The notes under the pieces are model-generated. The model was not told the origin of the DNA. It worked only from the letters and a program-made list of their open reading frames with translations, and made no database searches. Shown here piece by piece: positions 9,301 through 18,524 of a stretch of DNA of 41,553 nt. This stretch comes from Chloroflexota bacterium (GTDB taxonomy: Bacteria; Chloroflexota; Limnocylindria; Limnocylindrales; CSP1-4). Position 1 is the first letter of the stretch; each line of letters starts with the position of its first letter. Where the stretch lies: positions 1 through 41,553 of the forward strand of contig JADGQK010000017.1 of the NCBI GenBank assembly GCA_017881915.1, written 5' to 3'. The translations under genes and the position numbers were made by a program.

Positions 9301-10320
9301 ACCGTGACCCGCCCGGACCTGGACCTGCCAACCCTGATCGCCGCGACCGAGGACGAGATCGTCCGGCTGGTGGGCGACCGCGATCCGTCCACCCGGGGCA
9401 TGTACGAGATGGTCCGCTATCACCTGGGCCTCGACGGCAGCGGCTCGGCCGGTAAGCGGATGCGGCCGCTCCTGGGCCTCCTCGCCTACGCCTCGATCAC
9501 CGGCGAGTACGAGCCGGCCCTGCCCGGGGCAGCCGCGGTGGAGCTGGGCCATAACTTCAGCCTGATCCACGATGACATCGAGGACGCCGACGTCGAACGT
9601 CGCCACCGGCCGACGCTGTGGTCGCTCCACGGCATCCCCCAGGCCATCAATACCGGCGACGCCGTGTTCGTCCTCAGCCGGATCGCCCTCCATCGGCTGA
9701 CCGAGCTGGGCTTCAGTGACACCAAAGTGCTCCGCCTGATGCGCCTGTACGACGAAACCTGCCTGGCCCTGTGTGAAGGCCAGTACATCGACATCTGGAC
9801 ATCGGGCCACGACGATCCGATGACCGTCGAGCTGTATTTCGACATGATCGGTCGCAAGACCGCCGCGCTGATCTCGGCCGCGATCGAGGCCGGTGCACTC
9901 CTGGCGACCGACGACGAGGCCGTGATCGGTCGGTACCGGGCCTTTGGCTGGGCGCTCGGGCTGGCCTTCCAGCTCAACGACGACCTGCTCGGGATCTGGG
10001 GCGAGGAAGCCACGACCGGCAAGGCACCGTCGGATATCGAGAAGCACAAGAAGACCCTGCCGATCCTGTATGCCTTCGAGCAGGCTGGGCCGGCCGACCG
10101 GCTCCGCCTCGGCCAGGTCTACCGCGACCCGTCGCCGTCGGCCGCCGGCATCGCCGACGTCGTGGCGATCCTCGAGCGGACCGGGGCCCGGGCCTACACC
10201 CGCGACCAGGCCCACCGCTACCGCGACGAGGCCCTGGCCGAACTCGAGGCGGCCGGCACGGTCGAGCAATCGGCCCGGGAGCGACTCGAAGGGATCATCC
10301 AGTCGGTGATCAGCGCCTGA
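9298..10320 (+). CDS. polyprenyl (geranylgeranyl-type) diphosphate synthase family protein
   Basis: GKRMRPLLGLLAY; first Asp-rich motif LIHDDIEDADVERRHRPTLW; second Asp-rich motif FQLNDDLLGIWGEEATTGK. Confidence 0.93.
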   Translation: MTVTRPDLDLPTLIAATEDEIVRLVGDRDPSTRGMYEMVRYHLGLDGSGSAGKRMRPLLGLLAYASITGEYEPALPGAAAVELGHNFSLIHDDIEDADVERRHRPTLWSLHGIPQAINTGDAVFVLSRIALHRLTELGFSDTKVLRLMRLYDETCLALCEGQYIDIWTSGHDDPMTVELYFDMIGRKTAALISAAIEAGALLATDDEAVIGRYRAFGWALGLAFQLNDDLLGIWGEEATTGKAPSDIEKHKKTLPILYAFEQAGPADRLRLGQVYRDPSPSAAGIADVVAILERTGARAYTRDQAHRYRDEALAELEAAGTVEQSARERLEGIIQSVISA

Positions 10321-10321
10321 T

Positions 10322-10349
10322 CCCGGCCTGACCGTTTCGGGGGGCCGGG
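10322..10349. terminator. candidate bidirectional hairpin between convergent genes
   Basis: CCCGGCC-N14-GGCCGGG in the 37-bp gap; no clear T-run. Confidence 0.3.
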
Positions 10350-10357
10350 CCACTCCG

Positions 10358-11698
10358 TCAGCGATCGTCCTCGTCGGCGTCGTTGTCGTCGTCGTCGGGG
10401 TCGCGCTGGCGGACCGCCAGGACCTTGCCGACCCGCCGACCATCAGTCGTCTCGACCGTCAGCTTCAACCCGTTCAGGCGGACCTCGTCGCCCGGTTTCG
10501 GGACCTTGCCCAGGCGATGGAAGATCAGCCCGCCGACGGTGTCGTACTCGTCGGCGTCCTCGAGCGCGAGCGGGATCTCGAAGATCTCGGCCAGCTCGTC
10601 GACATCCACCCGGCCGTCGATCCGGACCTCGTCGGGCGACAGCCGGACGACCATCGGCTCCTCGACGTCGTACTCGTCCTGGATCTCACCAACGATCTCC
10701 TCGAGCAGATCCTCGATCGTGAGCAGCCCGGCGGTCCCGCCGTACTCGTCCAGCACGATCGCGATGTGAACCTTGCGCCGCTGGAACTCGTGGAGCAGGT
10801 CATCGATCGACATCGATTCGGGCACGAACAGGGGCGTCCGGAGGAGCGCGCGAACCGTGGGCCGGGCGTTCGAACCGACCTTGAGGACCGGCAGCAGGTC
10901 CTTGGCATAGACGATCCCGATCACCCCGTCGATCGACTCTTCGTAGACCGGGACCCGGCTGTGGCCCTCCTCGACGATCAGGTCGATGGCCTCGTCGAGG
11001 GTGGCCGTCACAGGCAGTGCCACGATTGCGATCCGGGGGACCATCACCTCGTGCAGGCGCCGGTCGCCGAGCTCGATCACCGCGTTGATCATCTGCTCTT
11101 CTTCCGCCTCGAGGATCCCCTGCTCGCCGCCGCGCTCGACGATCAGCTTGAGCTCCTCGGCGGTCATCTGGGCATCGCTCGACATGCTCACCCCGAGCAA
11201 CTTCGTGATCGCGCTGGTCAGCCGGGTGAGCAACCACACGATCGGTCCGAGCAGCCGGGCGATCCATTCGACCGGTCCGGCGACGAGCATCGACAGGCGC
11301 TCGGCGTAGGCCAGCCCGATCGACTTGGGAACGAGCTCACCGAAGACGATCGTGAACAGGGCGAGCAGGACGGTCACGATCAGCAGGGCAAGCCCATCGG
11401 CTCCGGCGCCGATCGCCGGGAACGTGTGCAGGAATTTCGCAAACTCCGTGCTGATGTTGACCGCGGCATAGGCCGAGGCGAAGAAGCCGAGCACGGTCAG
11501 GCCGAGCTGGACCACGGCCAGGAAGCGGCCCGGATCGTCCTTCAGGCGGCGCACTCGGCGGGCCCGCCGATTGCCGTCCTCGGAGAGCTGGTCGAGGCGG
11601 CTGCGGCGGATCGAGATGATCGCAATCTCGGCCGAGACGAAGAAGCCCTCGAGCACGGTCAGCACGATGATGACGAGCAGCTCGACGAGGTTGTTCAT
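10358..11698 (-). CDS. hemolysin/CorC-CNNM family membrane protein (DUF21 + CBS + CorC_HlyC domains)
   Basis: N-terminal TM helices, HEVMVPRIAIVAL, tandem CBS region, VDEYGGTAGLLTIEDLLEEIVGEIQDEYD. Confidence 0.93.
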   Translation of the reverse strand: MNNLVELLVIIVLTVLEGFFVSAEIAIISIRRSRLDQLSEDGNRRARRVRRLKDDPGRFLAVVQLGLTVLGFFASAYAAVNISTEFAKFLHTFPAIGAGADGLALLIVTVLLALFTIVFGELVPKSIGLAYAERLSMLVAGPVEWIARLLGPIVWLLTRLTSAITKLLGVSMSSDAQMTAEELKLIVERGGEQGILEAEEEQMINAVIELGDRRLHEVMVPRIAIVALPVTATLDEAIDLIVEEGHSRVPVYEESIDGVIGIVYAKDLLPVLKVGSNARPTVRALLRTPLFVPESMSIDDLLHEFQRRKVHIAIVLDEYGGTAGLLTIEDLLEEIVGEIQDEYDVEEPMVVRLSPDEVRIDGRVDVDELAEIFEIPLALEDADEYDTVGGLIFHRLGKVPKPGDEVRLNGLKLTVETTDGRRVGKVLAVRQRDPDDDDNDADEDDR

Positions 11699-13113
11699 CC
11701 GGGCGAACCGTCGTCGGGCGGAGGCTCCTCGGGCTCGGGCCGGGGATCGCGCAGGCGGGCCGGCACGCCGACGGCCAGCTTGCCCGCGGGGACGTCACGG
11801 TTGACCACCGCGCCCGCCCCGGTCCGGGCACCCTGGCCGATGTCGACCGGCGCGATCAGCATCGTGTCGACCCCGATGAAGGCATCGCTCCCGATCGTCG
11901 TCCGCAGCTTGCGCTTGCCGTCGTAGTTGGCGGTGATCGCGCCAGCCCCGATGTTCGTGCGGGCGCCTACATGAGCGTCACCGATGTAGCTCATGTGATG
12001 CTGCTGGACGCCGGCCTCGAGGCGGCTGTTCTTGACCTCGGCGTAGTTGCCGAGCTTCACCCGAGTCCCGATCGAGCTGCCCGGTCGGAGATGGGCGAAC
12101 GGTCCGATCTGGACCTCGTCCTCTACCTCTGACGACTCCAGCACGCTGGCCCAGATGCGGCAATCGCGGCCGACGATCGTGTCGAAGAGCTGGCTGCCGG
12201 CCCCGATGACCGTGCCCGCCCCAACGCGGGTCGAGCCGCGCAGGATCACGTTGGGCTCGAGGGTCACGTCCGCCTCGAGGACGACTCCGGCGTCGACGTG
12301 GGCGGTCGACGGATCGAGCATCGTCACGCCGGCCAGGAGATGGCGTTCGTTGATCCGGACCTGCATCGCGAAGGTCGCTTCGGCAAGCTGGGCCCGGTCG
12401 TTGATCCCGTCGAGGCTTCCGTCGTCACCCACCTGGACCGAACCGACCTGGCGGCCGTCGGCCCGGGCAAGGGCGATCAGATCGGTCAAGTACAGCTCGC
12501 CGGTCACGCTCGACGGCTGCAGGTCGGCCACCCGGCCGCGGACCCAGGCGCCGTCAAGGACATACAGGCCGCTGTTGATCTCGTCGATCTCGAGTTCGTC
12601 CTCGGTCGCATCCCGGGCCTCGACGATTCGCTCGACCTCGCCTTCGTCGTCGCGGACCACCCGCCCGAGCCGCCCTGGATCGGTCGTGACGACGCTGACC
12701 AGCGAGACCGCGGCGGCGGAGTCAAGGTGGGCGGCGAGGAGCGCGTCGAGCAGGTCGACCTCGACCAGGGGGACGTCTCCGGACAGGACGAGCAGCTGGG
12801 TGGCCGGCCGACGGTCGATCGCGGCCAGGCCCGCCAGCGCGGCTGCCAGCGCATCGCCCGTTCCGCGCGGCTCGGCCTGCCGGGCCGTATCGGCGCGGCC
12901 GGCGACGGCGTCCCGCACCGCCTCGACCGGCGGCGACCAGACGACGAGTGGCCGGGCGCCCGTCGCTGCCTCGGCGGCGTCGAGGACATAGTCGATCATC
13001 GGCCGGCCACAGATCGCATGGAGAACCTTGGGCAGGCGCGACTTCATGCGCGTGCCGAGCCCCGCGGCGAGGACGATTGCCCGTGTTCGCGCGAGCTTCG
13101 GTTGTGGTGTCAT
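11695..13113 (-). CDS. glmU: bifunctional UDP-N-acetylglucosamine diphosphorylase / glucosamine-1-phosphate N-acetyltransferase
   Basis: AIVLAAGLGTRMKSRLPKVLHAICGRPMIDYVLDAA; left-handed beta-helix end GAGAITANYDGKRKLRTTIGSDAFIGVDTMLIAPV. Confidence 0.96.
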   Translation of the reverse strand: MTPQPKLARTRAIVLAAGLGTRMKSRLPKVLHAICGRPMIDYVLDAAEAATGARPLVVWSPPVEAVRDAVAGRADTARQAEPRGTGDALAAALAGLAAIDRRPATQLLVLSGDVPLVEVDLLDALLAAHLDSAAAVSLVSVVTTDPGRLGRVVRDDEGEVERIVEARDATEDELEIDEINSGLYVLDGAWVRGRVADLQPSSVTGELYLTDLIALARADGRQVGSVQVGDDGSLDGINDRAQLAEATFAMQVRINERHLLAGVTMLDPSTAHVDAGVVLEADVTLEPNVILRGSTRVGAGTVIGAGSQLFDTIVGRDCRIWASVLESSEVEDEVQIGPFAHLRPGSSIGTRVKLGNYAEVKNSRLEAGVQQHHMSYIGDAHVGARTNIGAGAITANYDGKRKLRTTIGSDAFIGVDTMLIAPVDIGQGARTGAGAVVNRDVPAGKLAVGVPARLRDPRPEPEEPPPDDGSPG

Positions 13114-13160
13114 GCGTTGGGCGGAGCGTAGGGTCCGCCGCTCCGGAGTGTCAACGTCGC

Positions 13161-13547
13161 TCAGCTGGGACGTGCCGCGATCAGCTCAATCTCGATGCGG
13201 GCGCCCTTCGGCAGGGCCGCCACGCCGATCGTTGAACGGGCCGGCGGCGGGTCCGCCATGTACCGGCCATAGACCTCGTTCATCGCCCCGAAGTCGCCGA
13301 TGTCGACCAGGAAGACGGTCGTCTTGACCGCGTCGGCCAGCGACAGGCCGGCCGCCTCGAGGACCGCGCCGAGATTCTGGAGCACCCGTTCGGTCTGGGC
13401 GCCGATGTCGCCCTCGACGAGCGTGCCCGTGGCCGGGTCGAGGTGGACCTGGCCGGAACAGAAGACGAGCTCGCCGGCGCCGATCGCCTGGCTGTACGGC
13501 CCGACCGCCGCCGGGGCACCCGTGGTGGCAATGGCCTGACGATCCAT
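13161..13547 (-). CDS. ridA: RidA family (reactive intermediate/imine deaminase) protein
   Basis: APAAVGPYSQAIGAGELVFCSGQVHLDPATG; VLQNLGAVLEAAGLSLADAVKTTVFLVDI; strong SD AGGAGGG upstream. Confidence 0.94.
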   Translation of the reverse strand: MDRQAIATTGAPAAVGPYSQAIGAGELVFCSGQVHLDPATGTLVEGDIGAQTERVLQNLGAVLEAAGLSLADAVKTTVFLVDIGDFGAMNEVYGRYMADPPPARSTIGVAALPKGARIEIELIAARPS

Positions 13548-13574
13548 GTGGTCCCTCCTGGTGAACTTGACAAT

Positions 13575-13620
13575 CGAGACAAGGCGGTGGTTGGGAGTCT
13601 CGGGCTATCTTGTCACCGCC
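13575..13620 (-). other. interleaved inverted repeats in the ridA leader
   Basis: CGAGAC(13575-13580)/GTCTCG(13597-13602); GGCGGTG(13583-13589)/CACCGCC(13614-13620); GACAAG(13578-13583)/CTTGTC(13609-13614). Confidence 0.4.
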
Positions 13621-13655
13621 GTCGGTCAGCCGAAGTCATCACCACGTCAGCCCGC

Positions 13656-13724
13656 CTGGGCCGTGCCGAGAGCGCGGGACGAGCAGAGACCTCGCGCCAG
13701 TCGACCGCAGCGCGGACGGCCCAG
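13656..13724 (-). other. 69-nt inverted-repeat element between ispE and ridA
   Basis: CTGGGCCGT(13656-13664)/ACGGCCCAG(13716-13724), 9-bp perfect arms, with smaller hairpins inside. Confidence 0.4.
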
Positions 13725-13739
13725 CCCCGGGCAACTCAC

Positions 13740-14741
13740 CTAAGGCACGGCACGGTTGGTGATCACCGTTGCCGCGACGAACGGCGGATGATCGCCGGGC
13801 GCGACCAGCGAACCGGACTCGATCGCCTGGCGCACGACCGCCTCGGCCGCCCGGGCGGCTTCGAGTGAAGGATAGAGGACCCACAGGGTCGGGCCGGAGC
13901 CCGACAACCCGATCGGGCGGCCCGTCAAGCGGGCCAGGGCCCGCCGGAAGGGCACGATCGCGGGTTCGACCGCGGCGCTTGCCGGCAACAGGTCGTTGGC
14001 CGACGCGAGGATGCCCGCCCGGTCGTGCAGCGTACGGGCCGTCAGACCGCGCTTGAGCTCGCCGGCGAGGTGCTCGGAGGTCTGCCTGGTCGCGCCATTG
14101 AGCGGCGTCCCGGCGGCTGCGAACGCGGCAAAGACAGACGACGTCGGGACCGCGATCCGCGGAACCACGAGCATGATCCCCGGCGCTTCGCCCCGGATCG
14201 CGGCGGGCAGGTCCGTCACCCGCTCGCCGCGACCCTCCACGAGGGCCAGGCCGCCGGCCAGAAAGAACGGCACATCCGAGCCGAGCCCGGCGGCGATTCG
14301 ACGGCGGTCGTCGTTCGAGAGGAACGCCTCGCCGCCGGCTCCCCAGGCCTCGAGCGCGGCATCGAGGGCCGCCGCGGCATCGCTGCTGCCACCGGCCAGG
14401 CCGGCTGCTACCGGGACCCGCTTCTCGAGGCGGGCGGCGAGGGCCGGCGCCGGCAGCGCGCCAGCCAGCGCCGAGCGGGCCGCCGCGATCGCGCGCAGCA
14501 CGAGGTTGTCTGCCGCCGCGCCGAGCGCAGCCTGATCGAGGTCATCAGCGACCACGTGGAGGGTGTCGTCAGGGCCGGCGGCCGGCGCCAGCGACAGGCG
14601 ATCGAACAGGCCGAGCGGGGCCATGATCGAATGGAGGGTGTGGTAGCCGTCGGGCCGTCGGCCAACGATCGCCAGGGTCAGGTTGAGCTTGGCCGGGGCC
14701 AGCCGGACGATCGGCCCGAGGCGGCGAGCGGAATCCGTCAT
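13740..14741 (-). CDS. ispE: 4-(cytidine 5'-diphospho)-2-C-methyl-D-erythritol kinase
   Basis: APAKLNLTLAIVGRRPDGYHTLHSIM; GHMP motif PVAAGLAGGSSDAAAAL. ATG overlaps the rsmA stop (ATGA). Confidence 0.94.
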   Translation of the reverse strand: MTDSARRLGPIVRLAPAKLNLTLAIVGRRPDGYHTLHSIMAPLGLFDRLSLAPAAGPDDTLHVVADDLDQAALGAAADNLVLRAIAAARSALAGALPAPALAARLEKRVPVAAGLAGGSSDAAAALDAALEAWGAGGEAFLSNDDRRRIAAGLGSDVPFFLAGGLALVEGRGERVTDLPAAIRGEAPGIMLVVPRIAVPTSSVFAAFAAAGTPLNGATRQTSEHLAGELKRGLTARTLHDRAGILASANDLLPASAAVEPAIVPFRRALARLTGRPIGLSGSGPTLWVLYPSLEAARAAEAVVRQAIESGSLVAPGDHPPFVAATVITNRAVP

Positions 14742-15694
14742 CGGGTCGACGCCGGCGGGTTCATCTCGCGCGGGGCTCGCCGGCCGCGCTCGTCGGAGCC
14801 GATCGGCCCGATCGCCTCGAGCAACCGGATCCACTCGCCCACCGCCAGGGTCTGCGGCCGCCGGTCCGGGTCAATCCCGGCGTCCGCCAGGGCCGCGGCG
14901 ATCCGGTCAGCCGGCAGAGGCAGCTGCCGCGTGAGGACGTTGTGGATCATCTTGCGCCGCTCGCGGAAGGCGGCCTGGACGAGCCGCCACAGGGCGTCCT
15001 CGGTGGGCGGGTCGAGGCGATCGTCCTCGGCGAACGGCTCGATCACGATCACAGCCGAGTCGACCGCGGGGGCTGGCTCGAATGCCCCAGGCGGGACGCG
15101 CAGCGCGATCCGAACGGTCGCGTGGTACTGGACGAAGACGGACAGGTAGCTCAGCCCGCCGGGCTTCGCCGCGATTCGTTCGGCCACCTCGCGCTGGACC
15201 ATCAGGACGAGGCGCCCGGGCCGGGGCGGTTCGCCCAGGAGCCGGTGCAGGATCGGGCTGGTGATGTGGTAGGGCAGGTTGGCCACGACGTCGTACGGCT
15301 CGGGCAGGAGCCGGGTGAGCGGCTGGTCGAGCGCATCGCCTTCGATCAGGCGGAGCGATCCCGGGCTGCGGGGACCGCCCGGGGCCTGACCAGGCGGCCG
15401 AGCGAGGGCAGCGGAGAAGCGATCGCGCAGGACGGCGGCGAGGCCAGGATCGATCTCGACGGCCGTGACCGTTGCCCCTGCCGCGATCAGGCCGTCGGTC
15501 AGGAAGCCGAGGCCCGGCCCGATCTCGAGGACGTTCTGCCCTGGTCGTGGCTGCGCTTCGGCCAGGATCGCCTCGAGGACATCGACATCAACCAGGAAGT
15601 TCTGGCTGAGCGAGTGGCGGGCGCGCAGGCCCGACTGGCGCAGCGTCCGGCGGATGGCCGCAGGATCGAGGCGGGCCGAGCTCGGCGGGCTCAC
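14738..15694 (-). CDS. rsmA: 16S rRNA (adenine1518-N6/1519-N6) dimethyltransferase
   Basis: GLRARHSLSQNFLVDVDVLEAI; VLEIGPGLGFLTDGLI; VVANLPYHITSPIL. GTG start overlapping the tsaD stop (GTGA). Confidence 0.94.
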   Translation of the reverse strand: MSPPSSARLDPAAIRRTLRQSGLRARHSLSQNFLVDVDVLEAILAEAQPRPGQNVLEIGPGLGFLTDGLIAAGATVTAVEIDPGLAAVLRDRFSAALARPPGQAPGGPRSPGSLRLIEGDALDQPLTRLLPEPYDVVANLPYHITSPILHRLLGEPPRPGRLVLMVQREVAERIAAKPGGLSYLSVFVQYHATVRIALRVPPGAFEPAPAVDSAVIVIEPFAEDDRLDPPTEDALWRLVQAAFRERRKMIHNVLTRQLPLPADRIAAALADAGIDPDRRPQTLAVGEWIRLLEAIGPIGSDERGRRAPREMNPPASTR

Positions 15695-16758
15695 CGGGCA
15701 GCCAGTGGCAGGTTCGGCCGCGCGTCCAGGTCCAGGCCGGCCCGGGCACCGGCCACGAACCGGCGGCAGCCGGCCGCGCCGATCATCGCTCCGTTGTCGG
15801 TGCACAGGCCCGGACGCGGCACGTGGAGTGGCAGGCCGAGGGCGGCCGCCTCGTCGGCGAGGCGCCCGGCCAGGACCCGGTTGGCGGCGACCCCGCCGCC
15901 GACGACGATCGAGCGGGCGCCGATCGCCCGGGCCGCCCGGGCCGTCTTGCGGGCAAGGACGTCGATCACCGCGTCCTGGAAGCCCCAGGCGAGCTCGGCC
16001 ACGACGGCCTCGGGGAGCAGCCCCCCGGGCTCGTCGCCCGGCAGGCCCGCCTCGGCCCGGGCTGCATCGATGATCCGGCGGGCGGCAGTCTTGAGGCCGC
16101 TGAAGCTGAAGTCGTAGCTGTCACCAAGCCAGGCTCGCGGAAAGGCGACACTGCGATGTGTCGCGCCGGATGCCGCCTGCATGATCGCGGGACCGCCTGG
16201 GTAACCCAGCCCGAGCATCCGGCCGACCTTGTCGAACGCCTCGCCGGCCGCGTCGTCGACCGTCTCACCGAGCAGGCGGTAGTCACCGTGATCACGCATC
16301 TCGGCCAGGAACGTGTGGCCACCCGAGACGACCAGGGCAACCAGCGGGAAGACAGGTTCGGGGTGGTCGTCCTCACCGGGATCGAGCAACCAGGCCGCTT
16401 CCACGTGGCCATCGAGGTGGTTGACCGGCACGAGCGGCTTGCCCCGAACGTAGGCCACCGCCTTGGCGAAGTTCAGCCCGACGAGGAGCGAGCCGGCCAG
16501 GCCCGGACCATGGGTCACCGCGACTGCGTCCACCTCGGACCAGGCCACCCCGGCATCCTCCCAGGCGGCCTCCAGGACGGGCACGATCCAGCGCAGGTGG
16601 GCCCGCGCGGCGACCTCGGGCACGATCCCGCCGGTCGCGGCATGGAGGGCCACCTGGCTGGCGACCACGTTGGCGTGGATCCGGCGACCGCCCTCGACCA
16701 GGGCGATTCCGGTCTCGTCACAGCTCGATTCGATCGCCAGCACGAGCGGGCCGTTCAT
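15691..16758 (-). CDS. tsaD: tRNA threonylcarbamoyladenosine (t6A) biosynthesis protein TsaD
   Basis: VLAIESSCDETGIALVEGG; VTHGPGLAGSLLVGLNFAKAVAY; PVNHLDGHVEAAWL; GGGVAANR. Confidence 0.97.
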   Translation of the reverse strand: MNGPLVLAIESSCDETGIALVEGGRRIHANVVASQVALHAATGGIVPEVAARAHLRWIVPVLEAAWEDAGVAWSEVDAVAVTHGPGLAGSLLVGLNFAKAVAYVRGKPLVPVNHLDGHVEAAWLLDPGEDDHPEPVFPLVALVVSGGHTFLAEMRDHGDYRLLGETVDDAAGEAFDKVGRMLGLGYPGGPAIMQAASGATHRSVAFPRAWLGDSYDFSFSGLKTAARRIIDAARAEAGLPGDEPGGLLPEAVVAELAWGFQDAVIDVLARKTARAARAIGARSIVVGGGVAANRVLAGRLADEAAALGLPLHVPRPGLCTDNGAMIGAAGCRRFVAGARAGLDLDARPNLPLAAR

Positions 16759-17330
16759 GCCCCGCGATCCGTCCCCGGGCGGGGCGGCGGCTCGACCCTG
16801 ACTGGTTCCGCCACGCTCGCCAGCGCGCCCCGCCGCTCTGCCAGGCGGGCCACCATCTCCGGCGAGCGGAGCGGCTCGGTGGTCATGATCAGGGCATCCT
16901 CGCTGTTGTCGCTGTAGTAGCGCGGTCGGATCCCGACCGGCCGGAAGCCGAACTTCTCGTACAACCGGCGAGCCGGCAGGTTCGACAGGCGGACCTCGAG
17001 GGTTGCCTCGGTCGCCCGCCGGTCAAGGGCGATGTCCAGGATCGCCACCAGGAGCCGCTCGGCGAGGTGGTTGCGGCGCCAGGCCGGGGCAATCGCGAAG
17101 GTGGTCACATGGGCCTCGTCCACCATCAGCCACAGGCCCGCAAAGCCGGCGACCTCGTCGCCGACCCGGACGACGAGGTAATGGGCGAGCTTGTTCGTCT
17201 CGAGCTCGGTCCGGTAGGCATTCGCCGGCCAGGGCGCCGAGAAGGCCGCCCGCTCGATCACCTGGACGGCCGGAAGGTCGTCGAGCCCCATCGGCTCGAC
17301 GGCGATCCTCAGCGGGGGTCGCGCGACCAC
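16755..17330 (-). CDS. rimI: [ribosomal protein S18]-alanine N-acetyltransferase-like GNAT protein
   Basis: GNAT pattern DDLPAVQVIERAAFSAPWPANAYRTELE..., APAWRRNHLAERLL, NLPARRLYEKFGFRPVGIRPRYYSDNSEDALIM; lies between tsaB and tsaD. The exact start is uncertain. Confidence 0.88.
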   Translation of the reverse strand: MVARPPLRIAVEPMGLDDLPAVQVIERAAFSAPWPANAYRTELETNKLAHYLVVRVGDEVAGFAGLWLMVDEAHVTTFAIAPAWRRNHLAERLLVAILDIALDRRATEATLEVRLSNLPARRLYEKFGFRPVGIRPRYYSDNSEDALIMTTEPLRSPEMVARLAERRGALASVAEPVRVEPPPRPGTDRGA

Positions 17331-18007
17331 TCGATCGAACCGCTCAGGACCCCTACGCCGCGGGGCAGGCTGACGTACTCCGGTACGAGCCGGGCGAGGT
17401 CATCGGCCTCACCGGCCGCCAGTCGGGCGGCGCCGAGCCGGAGGAGCGTGGCGCCGAGCCGGGTGCGCGCCGCCTGTCCGCGGACCAGCGCGTCGGCCGG
17501 CGCTCGTCCGTCGAGATCCAGCGCCACCAGCTCGACGTCCTGGGTGAGCTTGGGCTCGCTGCCGGCCGGCACGAGCCGTGGGCCATTCTCGTCGACGAGG
17601 ATGCGGTCGCGCGGACCGGCCGGCAACAGGAGGACGCGGCGCCGGGCAACATCCGGTGGCAAGTCGGAATCAGCGACGCTGACCGGCGCGAGCAGGGCGG
17701 CCGAGGTCGGGATCCCGATGATCGGGATCGCCATGGCCTGGGCCAGACCCTTCGCCGTCGCAAGCCCGACGCGCAGCCCGGTAAACGCGCCCGGGCCAGT
17801 GCCCACGACGATTCCGCCCAGCATGTCAAGCCGGACGCCGAGGCGCTGGAGCAGGCCATCGAGTGCGGTCAGGAGCTCCTCGCCATGGCGCTGGCCGGCC
17901 GGCCAGGCCGCGACCTCCGCCCGGCCGCCGGGGCGTTCGAGCGCGACGACGATCTGGCTCGTCGCGGTGTCGATCGCGAGCAGGGGCCCACGTCCGGCGC
18001 TGGTCAC
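17309..18007 (-). CDS. tsaB: t6A biosynthesis protein TsaB
   Basis: LLAIDTATSQIVVALE; VVGTGPGAFTGLRVGLATAKGLA. GTG start at 18007 overlapping the tsaE stop. Confidence 0.92.
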   Translation of the reverse strand: MTSAGRGPLLAIDTATSQIVVALERPGGRAEVAAWPAGQRHGEELLTALDGLLQRLGVRLDMLGGIVVGTGPGAFTGLRVGLATAKGLAQAMAIPIIGIPTSAALLAPVSVADSDLPPDVARRRVLLLPAGPRDRILVDENGPRLVPAGSEPKLTQDVELVALDLDGRAPADALVRGQAARTRLGATLLRLGAARLAAGEADDLARLVPEYVSLPRGVGVLSGSIEWSRDPR

Positions 18008-18483
18008 GGGACGGCATCCAGGTAGCGCTCGAAGTCCGCCTCGGTCGCCGTCAGGCAGATCGTCCTGGGCTCGTCCGCGCCGCCGACGATCACGATGTCG
18101 AGGCGGGCCGCCGGCAGGGCCGGGCCGAGGCGCTCGGCCCATTCGACCAGGCTGACGCCGGCGGCCTGACGCTGATCGAGGAGTCCCTCGGCCAGCACAT
18201 CGCTGGCGTCGTCGAGGCGGTACAGATCAAGGTGGAACAGCGGCAGGCGGCCTTCGTACTCGGCCATCAGCACGTAGCTCGGCGAGTTGATCGTGGCCGT
18301 CACGCCGAGACCGGCGCCAAACCCCTTGGCCAGCTGCGTCTTCCCGGCGCCGAGCTCACCGTGCAGCGCGATCAGGTCGCCCGGACGGGCGGCCGAGGCG
18401 AGGGCGGCGGCGAGGGCGCGGGTCGCCTCGGGCGAGGCCGAAAGGACCCGACGCTCGGTGACCCCCGGACGAGTGACTGGCAT
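18004..18483 (-). CDS. tsaE: t6A biosynthesis ATPase TsaE
   Basis: Walker A GELGAGKTQLAKGFGAGLG; INSPSYVLMAEYEGRLPLFHLDLYRL. Confidence 0.94.
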   Translation of the reverse strand: MPVTRPGVTERRVLSASPEATRALAAALASAARPGDLIALHGELGAGKTQLAKGFGAGLGVTATINSPSYVLMAEYEGRLPLFHLDLYRLDDASDVLAEGLLDQRQAAGVSLVEWAERLGPALPAARLDIVIVGGADEPRTICLTATEADFERYLDAVP

Positions 18484-18495
18484 GGGCCGAGGGTA
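18481..18495 (-). promoter_or_regulatory. candidate leaderless promoter of the tsaE operon (TACCCT-N6-ATG)
   Basis: Minus strand TACCCTCGGCCCATG. Confidence 0.4.
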
Positions 18496-18524
18496 CCCGA
18501 ACCGGCTGCCGGCCGGTCCGCGCG

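Noticed and set aside
10517-11926. Plus-strand 469-aa ORF
   Set aside because: Antisense to the CorC-like and glmU genes; low-complexity D/R/H composition typical of frame shadows.
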